DNA of 48,414 bases from Micromonospora sp. BL4. Its GTDB lineage: Bacteria > Actinomycetota > Actinomycetes > Mycobacteriales > Micromonosporaceae. The notes under the pieces are model-generated. The model did no database searches. It had not been told where the DNA came from and was given only the letters and a program-made list of their open reading frames with translations. The stretch lies in contig NZ_RCVJ01000049.1 of NCBI RefSeq assembly GCF_003667505.1, positions 1-48,414 on the forward strand, read 5' to 3'. The translations under genes were made by a program, and so were the position numbers. Positions 43,096 to 48,414 of this stretch are shown one piece after another (within the stretch, counting starts at the first letter, position 1; every line of letters starts with the position of its first letter).

Positions 43096-43121
43096 CCCTC
43101 GGATCCTTCCGTGCGAGGGTC
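43094..43121 (+). terminator. Terminator hairpin after the TMEM175 gene
   Basis: GACCCTCG (43094-43101) pairs perfectly with CGAGGGTC (43114-43121) around a 12-base loop, beginning within the stop codon. No U-tract follows. Confidence 0.55.
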
Positions 43122-43192
43122 CGTAGGTTGTTCGCCCGGATATGTACCGGTAAAGCTAGTCTGGGCCGGTGCGGGGCGGACCGGAGAGCGAG

Positions 43193-43720
43193 ATGACCAC
43201 CGACGAGCGGCACTCGTCCCGGGTGGCGTTCGACGTCAACGGCGGGCGGCGCGAGCTGACCCTGGACAACCGAACCACCCTGCTGGACGCGCTGCGCGAA
43301 CGCCTCGGCCTGATCGGGGCGAAGAAGGGCTGCGACCACGGCCAGTGCGGCTCGTGCACGGTGCTGCTGGACGGCCGCCGCGTGAAGAGCTGCCTGGTCT
43401 TCGCGGTCACCCTCGACGGCCGGTCCGTGGTCAGCGTCGAAGGGCTGGGCGGACCGGACGAGCTGTCCCCGCTCCAGGCCGCCTTCGTCGCGCACGACGC
43501 GTTCCAGTGCGGCTACTGCACCCCCGGACAGCTCTGCTCCGCCCGCGGCATGCTCGACGAGGTCACCCGGGGCTGGCCGAGCGCGGTCACCGACGACCTC
43601 ACCGCCCCGGCCGAGCTGACCGACGCGGAGATCCGCGAGCGGATGGCCGGCAACCTGTGCCGCTGCGCCGCGTACCCGCACATCGTCGCGGCCATTCAAG
43701 AAACGGCGGCGACGCGGTGA
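43193..43720 (+). CDS. Molybdenum hydroxylase small subunit, two [2Fe-2S] clusters
   Basis: The 175-residue protein has a plant-type ferredoxin domain with CDHGQCGSCTVLLDG and a C-terminal helical domain with CGYCTPGQ and CRC (NLCRCAAYPHIV), ligands of two [2Fe-2S] clusters. It passes electrons between the molybdenum and flavin subunits of a xanthine-dehydrogenase-family enzyme. The ATG at 43193 has GGAGAG 6 bases upstream; a GTG 8 codons earlier is less likely. It is the first of three overlapping genes. No Tat signal is present, unlike the periplasmic PaoA of enterobacteria, so the enzyme is probably cytoplasmic. Confidence 0.93.
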   Translation: MTTDERHSSRVAFDVNGGRRELTLDNRTTLLDALRERLGLIGAKKGCDHGQCGSCTVLLDGRRVKSCLVFAVTLDGRSVVSVEGLGGPDELSPLQAAFVAHDAFQCGYCTPGQLCSARGMLDEVTRGWPSAVTDDLTAPAELTDAEIRERMAGNLCRCAAYPHIVAAIQETAATR

Positions 43721-44712
43721 GACCGTTCCGCTACCACCGGCCGGCCGACGTGGCCGAGGCGGTCGCCGTGCTGGCGGACGAGCCGCAGGCGGCGTACCTG
43801 GCCGGTGGAACCAACCTGGTCGACCTGATGAAGCTCGGGGTGCAGCGGCCCGACCTGCTGGTGGACGTGAACCGGCTGCCGCTGGACGCCGTCGAGGAGC
43901 TGCCCGGCGGCGGGCTGCGGATCGGCGCGACGGTCCGCAACAGCGACCTGGCCGCCCACCCGGCGGTCCGGCGCGACTACCCGGTGCTGGCCCGCGCGCT
44001 GCTCGCCGCCGCCTCCGGGCAGCTGCGCAACCTGGCCACCACCGGCGGCAACCTGTTGCAACGCACCCGCTGCGTCTACTTCCAGGACACCGGCAAGGCC
44101 TGCAACAAGCGCGAGCCGGGCAGCGGCTGCGCCGCCCGACACGGCCAGAACCGCGACCTGGCGGTGCTGGACTGGTCCGACCTCTGCGTGGCGACCCACC
44201 CGTCGGACCTGGCGGTAGCGCTCGCCGCGCTGGACGCCGTGGTGGAGGTGCACGAGCCCGCCGGTCCCCGGGACGTCCCACTGGCGGCGCTGCACCGCTC
44301 CCCAGGCGAGCACCCGGAACGGGAGACCACCCTGGCCCGGGGAGCGCTGATCACCGCCGTGCGGCTCCCGCACCTGCCGGCCGCGCGCCGCTCGGCGTAC
44401 CTCAAGGTGCGCGACCGGGCGTCGTTCGCCTTCGCCGTCGGCTCGGTGGCCGCGGTGCTGGACCTCGACGGCGACGTGGTCCGCGACGTCCGGCTGGCGT
44501 ACGGGGCGGTCGCGCACCGGCCGTGGCGGGCGTACCGGGCCGAGGAGGAGCTGCGCGGGCGGGCGTTCAGCCCGCAGCTGGCCGCACGGGCGGCCGACGC
44601 CGAGCTGGCCGAGGCCCGTCCGTTGCGGCACAACGGCTTCAAGGTGCCGCTGACCCGGGCGATCACGGTGCGGGCCCTGACCGAGCTGGCCGAGCGGACA
44701 CCCGCACCATGA
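43717..44712 (+). CDS. Molybdenum hydroxylase FAD subunit with extra Fe-S motif (PaoB-like)
   Basis: The 331-residue protein is the flavin subunit: YLAGGTNLVDLMKLGVQRP and ATTGGNLLQRTRC bind FAD, and the CO-dehydrogenase flavoprotein C-terminal domain follows. Between them the cysteine cluster CVYFQDTGKACNKREPGSGC matches the insertion that holds a [4Fe-4S] cluster in PaoB/YagS, which separates this enzyme from typical xanthine dehydrogenases. GTG at 43717 overlaps the previous stop by four bases (GTGA). It shuttles electrons to an external acceptor. Confidence 0.9.
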   Translation: MRPFRYHRPADVAEAVAVLADEPQAAYLAGGTNLVDLMKLGVQRPDLLVDVNRLPLDAVEELPGGGLRIGATVRNSDLAAHPAVRRDYPVLARALLAAASGQLRNLATTGGNLLQRTRCVYFQDTGKACNKREPGSGCAARHGQNRDLAVLDWSDLCVATHPSDLAVALAALDAVVEVHEPAGPRDVPLAALHRSPGEHPERETTLARGALITAVRLPHLPAARRSAYLKVRDRASFAFAVGSVAAVLDLDGDVVRDVRLAYGAVAHRPWRAYRAEEELRGRAFSPQLAARAADAELAEARPLRHNGFKVPLTRAITVRALTELAERTPAP

Positions 44713-46808
44713 CCACCGGCGCGGTGGGGCGGGCGTACCCCCGGTTGGAGGGTCGGGAGAAGGTCACCGGCACGGCCCGGTACGCGGTCGAGTACCCGGT
44801 GGACGGGGTCACCTACGGCTGGGCCGTGCCGTCGGCCGTGGTCCGGGGACGAATCACCCGGATCGACGCGGCGCCGGCGCTCGCGCTGCCCGGCGTGCTG
44901 GCCGTGCTGCACCACGGCAACGCGCCCCGGCTCGCGCCGGGGCCGGAGCCGGACCTGTGGCTGTTGCAGGAGCCCGCGGTGCACTACCGGGGGCAGTTCG
45001 TCGCCGTGGTGGTGGCCACCAGCCTGGAGGCGGCCCGGGAGGGCGCCCGGCTGGTCCAGATCGACTACGACGCCGGGCCGCACAGCACGGTGCTCACCGC
45101 CGACCACCCCGGCCTGTACCGGCCGGACCAGGTGAACCCCAGCTACCCGACGGACACCGCCGAGGGCGACTTCGACGCCGGGTACGCGGCCGCGCCGGTA
45201 CGGATGGACGCCACGTACCGGACGCCGGCGTACCACAACAACCCGATGGAGCCGCACGCCACCACGGCGCAGTGGCGGGACGGGCGCCTGCTGGTGCACG
45301 ACTCCAACCAGGGTGCCGTGGCGGTGAAGGCCGCCCTGGCCGAGCTGTTCGAGCTGCCCCGGGAGTCGGTCCGGGTGATCACGCAGCACGTCGGCGGCGG
45401 CTTCGGCAGCAAGGGGTACCCCAAAGCCGCCGTGGTGCTGGCCGCGCTGGCGGCCCGGCAGGTGGACCGACCGGTCCGGCTGGCGCTGACCCGGCAGCAG
45501 CTGTTCGGGCCGGTCGGCTACCGCACGCCCACCATCCAGCGGGTCCGGCTCGCGGCCGACGCCGACGGGCGGCTCACCGCGATCTGCCACGACTCGATCA
45601 CGCAGACCTCGACCATCAGGGAGTTCGCCGAGCAGGTCGCCGTCTACACGCGCAGCATGTACGCCGCGCCGCACCGGCGCACCACGCACCGGCTGGTACG
45701 CCTCGACGTCCCCACGCCGTTCTGGATGCGCGCCCCGGGCGAGTGCCCCGGCGCGTACGCCCTGGAGTCGGCGATGGACGAGCTGGCCAGCGCGGTCGGT
45801 ATCGACCCCGTGGAGCTCCGGATCCGCAACGACCCGGCGGTCGACCCGGAGCTGGGGCGGCCGTTCACCAGCCGCAACCTGGTCGGTTGCCTACGCGACG
45901 GGGCCCGCCGGTTCGGCTGGGCCGACCGGGACCCCGAACCCCGGGCCCGGCGCGACGGGCGCTGGCTGATCGGCACCGGGGTGGCCGGCTCGAGCTACCC
46001 GGCCCGGGCGCGCGCCTCGGCCGCGGCGGCCACGGCGCGCCCCGACGGCCGCTTCCTGATCCGGATCGACGCCACCGACATCGGCACCGGCGCCCGGACG
46101 GCGCTCTGGCAGGTCGCGGCCGACGCGCTCGGGGTGCCCCCGGAGCGGGTGGAGATCCAGATCGGCGACAGCGACCTGCCACCGGCCGGGGTGGCCGGCG
46201 GGTCGATGGGCACGTCCTCGTGGAGCTGGGCGGTGATCCGCGCGTGTGAGGCGCTGCGGGACCGGCTGCGGGAGACCCCCGGTGGGGTGCCGCCCGACGG
46301 CGAGGTGACCGCCGAGGTGAGCACCGCCGACGAGGTACGGGAACAGCCCGCGCTGCCCCGGTACGCGTACGGGGCGCACTTCGCCGAGGTCCGGGTGGAC
46401 GTGGACACCGGCGAGGTGCGGGTGAACCGGATGCTCGGGGTGTTCGCCGCCGGGCGGGTGGTGAACCCGACGACCGCGCGCAGCCAGCTCATCGGCGGCA
46501 TGACGATGGGGATTTCGATGGCGTTGCACGAGGAGGGCGTGCTCGACGAGCGGTACGGCGACTGGGTCAACCACGACCTGGCCACCTACCACATCACTGG
46601 GTGCGCGGACGTGGAGCGGATCGAGGCGTACTGGCTGGATGAGCAGGACAGCGAGCTGAATCCGGCCGGGGTGAAGGGCATCGGCGAGATCGGCATCGTC
46701 GGCACCGCGGCGGCGATCACCAACGCGGTGCACCACGCCACCGGCGTACGGATCCGCGACCTGCCGATCCGGCTCGACAAGCTGATCGGGCTATCACCAT
46801 TGGCTTAA
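44709..46808 (+). CDS. Molybdenum hydroxylase large subunit (aldehyde oxidoreductase, PaoC-like)
   Basis: The 699-residue subunit binds molybdopterin and the substrate. It shows GREKVTGTARYAVEY, the cofactor segment QHVGGGFGSKGYPKAAVV, WMRAPGECPGAYALESAMDELA, and the C-terminal GIGEIGIVGTAAAITNAV with the glutamate that acts as base. The length and the PaoB-like partner point to an aldehyde oxidoreductase of the YagR/PaoC group; the substrate, probably an aromatic or other aldehyde, is not fixed by sequence. ATG at 44709 overlaps the preceding stop (ATGA). No XdhC/PaoD-type maturation gene is visible in this window. Confidence 0.92.
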   Translation: MTTGAVGRAYPRLEGREKVTGTARYAVEYPVDGVTYGWAVPSAVVRGRITRIDAAPALALPGVLAVLHHGNAPRLAPGPEPDLWLLQEPAVHYRGQFVAVVVATSLEAAREGARLVQIDYDAGPHSTVLTADHPGLYRPDQVNPSYPTDTAEGDFDAGYAAAPVRMDATYRTPAYHNNPMEPHATTAQWRDGRLLVHDSNQGAVAVKAALAELFELPRESVRVITQHVGGGFGSKGYPKAAVVLAALAARQVDRPVRLALTRQQLFGPVGYRTPTIQRVRLAADADGRLTAICHDSITQTSTIREFAEQVAVYTRSMYAAPHRRTTHRLVRLDVPTPFWMRAPGECPGAYALESAMDELASAVGIDPVELRIRNDPAVDPELGRPFTSRNLVGCLRDGARRFGWADRDPEPRARRDGRWLIGTGVAGSSYPARARASAAAATARPDGRFLIRIDATDIGTGARTALWQVAADALGVPPERVEIQIGDSDLPPAGVAGGSMGTSSWSWAVIRACEALRDRLRETPGGVPPDGEVTAEVSTADEVREQPALPRYAYGAHFAEVRVDVDTGEVRVNRMLGVFAAGRVVNPTTARSQLIGGMTMGISMALHEEGVLDERYGDWVNHDLATYHITGCADVERIEAYWLDEQDSELNPAGVKGIGEIGIVGTAAAITNAVHHATGVRIRDLPIRLDKLIGLSPLA

Positions 46809-46829
46809 ATAAGCCTGTGCTGATATAAA
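46802..46829 (+). promoter_or_regulatory. arsR-type promoter and palindromic operator
   Basis: GGCTTA-AA-TAAGCC (46802-46815) is a palindrome overlapping the end of the preceding gene. TATAAA (46824-46829) is a good -10 box with the palindrome in the -35 region. The GTG start is 7 bases after the -10 box, so the mRNA is likely leaderless and self-repressed. Confidence 0.6.
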
Positions 46830-46836
46830 GGTCGTC

Positions 46837-47202
46837 GTGCACGCCTTCGACGTGCTGGGCGATCCGGTCCGGCGCCGCATCCTGGAGCTGCTCGCCGGCG
46901 GCGAGCAGACCGCCGGCGCGGTCAGCGCGGTGATCCGCCAGGAGTTCGGCATCTCCCAGCCCGCCGTGTCCCAGCACCTCAAGGTGCTGCGGGACAACGG
47001 CTTCGCCACCGTGCGGCCGGAGGGCGCCCGGCGGCTCTACGCGGTCGACCCGCGCCCCCTGCGCGAGGTGGACGGGTGGCTGGAGCACTTCCGCCGGTTC
47101 TGGACCCCGCCCCTGGCGGCACTCGCCACCGAACTCGCCCGGGGCCGACGCGAACGTCGGCTGCGCGGGCCCGCAGACCCACCCGACGAGAGGAACACCT
47201 GA
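46837..47202 (+). CDS. ArsR-family transcriptional regulator
   Basis: The 121-residue protein is an ArsR winged helix: FDVLGDPVRRRILELLAGGEQTAGAV, recognition helix ISQPAVSQHLKVLRDNGF, wing VRPEGARRLYAVD, and a C-terminal helix (WLEHFRRFWTPPL). It lacks the metal-binding CxC motif of ArsR/SmtB sensors and matches the ArsR regulators that pair with SRPBCC (AHSA1-like) proteins. The GTG at 46837 lies 7 bases after a TATAAA box. Its stop shares bases with the next start codon (TGATG), so the pair is co-translated. Confidence 0.92.
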   Translation: MHAFDVLGDPVRRRILELLAGGEQTAGAVSAVIRQEFGISQPAVSQHLKVLRDNGFATVRPEGARRLYAVDPRPLREVDGWLEHFRRFWTPPLAALATELARGRRERRLRGPADPPDERNT

Positions 47203-47843
47203 TGTTCGACGCGACCGAGCAGATCAACGCCGTCCAGCGGCAGGTCGGCAGCCGCACCCTGGAAGCCGGCGAGGCCCGGGTGACCACGATCAGCCAGACC
47301 TACCAGGCGACGGCCGAGGATCTGTGGGACGCCTGCACCAACGCCGAGCGCATCCCGCGCTGGTTCCTGCCGATCTCCGGCGACCTGCGGCTGCACGGGC
47401 GGTACCAGCTCCAGGACAACGCCGGCGGCACCGTCGAGAGCTGCGACCCGCCGCACCGCTTCACCGCCACCTGGGAGTTCGGCGGCGAGGTGAGCTGGAT
47501 CGAGGTGCGGCTCACGCCCGTCGACGACGAGCGGACCCGCCTCGACCTGGACCACATCGCGCACGTCGACCAGGACCGGTGGGCCCAGTTCGGGCCGGGC
47601 GCCGTCGGCGTCGGCTGGGACCTGGGCCTGCTCGGCCTCGCCTCGCACCTCGCCGGCGACGGCAGCGGGATCACCCCGGAGCAGGCCGCCGAGTGGACCG
47701 TCTCCGACGAGGGACGACGGGCCATGGCGCTGAGCAGCCACCTGTGGGGTGAGGCCAGCATCGCCGCCGGCATCGACGCCGACGAGGCGAAGGCCGCGGC
47801 CGAGCGCACCACCGCCTTCTACACCGGCGCCCCGGCCGCCTGA
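47202..47843 (+). CDS. SRPBCC/AHSA1-domain protein paired with ArsR
   Basis: The 213-residue protein has an AHSA1-like START-fold hydrophobic-ligand pocket: ISQTYQATAEDLWDACTNAERIPRWFLP, GDLRLHGRYQLQDNAGGTVESCDP, RFTATWEFGGEVSWIEVRL, then a C-terminal helix (VDQDRWAQFGPGAVGVGWDLGLLGL). A longer C-terminal tail of about 60 residues is present. GAGAGGA precedes the ATG. The arsR-AHSA1 pair is common in actinobacteria; the ligand is unknown. Confidence 0.9.
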   Translation: MFDATEQINAVQRQVGSRTLEAGEARVTTISQTYQATAEDLWDACTNAERIPRWFLPISGDLRLHGRYQLQDNAGGTVESCDPPHRFTATWEFGGEVSWIEVRLTPVDDERTRLDLDHIAHVDQDRWAQFGPGAVGVGWDLGLLGLASHLAGDGSGITPEQAAEWTVSDEGRRAMALSSHLWGEASIAAGIDADEAKAAAERTTAFYTGAPAA

Positions 47844-47904
47844 GCGCCCCACCGCCGCCGCCGGACTCAGGACCGCGGCGGCGGTGCGGGTAACGTGCTG
47901 CGAC

Positions 47905-48414
47905 ATGACCGGTACGGCGTACTCGCACTGCTCCCACTGCGGCGTCGCCTACCCGGCGGCGGCCGGCTGGCCGCGGGTCTGCGCGGCCTGCGGCGAGACC
48001 GTCTGGCGCAACCCACTGCCCGTCGCGGTGGCGGTGCTGCCGGTCCGCACCGCCGGAGGCCTCGGCGTGGTGGTCGTGCGCCGGGACATCGAGCCGGCCC
48101 GCGGGCTGCTCGCGCTGCCCGGCGGCTTCATCGAGTACGGCGAGGAGTGGTCCGACGCGCTGGTCCGCGAGCTGCGGGAGGAGACCGGGCTGGTCGCGGC
48201 GGCCGAGGACGCCCGGCTGTTCGCGGTGCACGGCGCCCCGGCCGGCGGCACGATGATGGTCTTCGGGGTGCTCCCCGAGCGGCGGGCGGAGGACCTGCCG
48301 CCGTCGGCGCCGACCGACGAGGCCACCGAGTGGCTGGTGCTCACCGACCCGGTCGAGCTCGCCTTCTCGACCCACACCCGGGTACTCGCCGACTTCCTCA
48401 CCCACGCCCTACCC
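47905..48414 (+). CDS. Nudix hydrolase with N-terminal zinc ribbon (3' end outside window)
   Basis: The 170 visible codons have no stop, so the gene continues beyond the window. The N-terminus holds a zinc ribbon (CSHCG near residue 9 and CAACG near residue 26) followed by WRNPLPVAVAVLP. The Nudix box is complete: GGFIEYGEEWSDALVREL followed by REETGL, fitting GX5EX7REUXEEXGU. The layout recalls NudC-like or ADP-ribose/NADH-type hydrolases. A TAACGT box lies 8 bases before the ATG with no Shine-Dalgarno. The start is at the first ATG; the substrate cannot be told. Confidence 0.88.
   Translation, partial: MTGTAYSHCSHCGVAYPAAAGWPRVCAACGETVWRNPLPVAVAVLPVRTAGGLGVVVVRRDIEPARGLLALPGGFIEYGEEWSDALVRELREETGLVAAAEDARLFAVHGAPAGGTMMVFGVLPERRAEDLPPSAPTDEATEWLVLTDPVELAFSTHTRVLADFLTHALP

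Overview
The window is high-GC DNA (about 73% by eye) from an actinobacterium, most likely a Micromonosporaceae member close to Micromonospora. The reasons are strong G/C bias at third codon positions, many GTG starts, Tat and lipoprotein signals, and the gene families present (ECF42-type sigma factor with a DGPF partner, FxSxx-COOH system, HTH_34 regulator). No tRNA, rRNA, CRISPR array, insertion sequence or prophage gene was seen.

Positions 1-14434 form a sugar-acid block. On the minus strand a LacI regulator is followed by a sugar ABC importer (lipoprotein binding protein, two permeases) and a partial DUF624-like membrane protein. Diverging from it on the plus strand are a Gfo/Idh/MocA oxidoreductase, uronate isomerase (UxaC), an L-fuconate-dehydratase-like enolase-superfamily enzyme, a fructuronate-reductase-like mannitol dehydrogenase and a second Gfo/Idh/MocA oxidoreductase, then a secreted pectate lyase. 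LacI-type operators sit in the divergent gap, so the block reads as repressor-controlled use of pectin-derived or related uronic acids. A stand-alone HD hydrolase follows.

Positions 14435-25740 are mixed: a secreted berberine-bridge-type flavoenzyme, an 800-base stretch with a gene remnant and a long palindrome, an unidentified 267-residue protein, a small membrane protein with an HTH_34 regulator, a frameshifted AbiEi/DUF559 gene, an exporter pair diverging from a TetR regulator with an extra C-terminal helix-turn-helix, and a heterodimer-style ABC exporter half diverging from a MarR regulator with a perfect palindromic operator between them.

Positions 25741-29103 hold an asparagine-synthase-type amidotransferase coupled to a 12-codon leader ORF, and an ECF42-like sigma factor with its DGPF/YCII partner.

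Positions 29388-37710 carry a complete FxSxx-COOH system, the most interesting locus here: a 60-residue precursor ending F-E-S-S-F (FxsA), a radical SAM/SPASM maturase (FxsB) and an HEXXH protein on the plus strand, convergent with a ParA-like/TIR/NB-ARC/TPR giant (FxsT) and a TIR-like protein (FxsC) on the minus strand. The maturase class makes a Phe-x-Ser cyclophane in related systems; what the modified peptide and the two TIR proteins do together is unknown.

Positions 37955-48414 hold a secreted protein with two F5/8C modules and a GH55-like beta-helix, a ROK regulator, an FtsX permease remnant, a TMEM175-family channel, a three-subunit molybdenum hydroxylase, an ArsR/SRPBCC pair and the start of a Nudix hydrolase. 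Many regulators in the window show a TAnnnT box 6-8 bases before the start codon, which suggests leaderless mRNAs.
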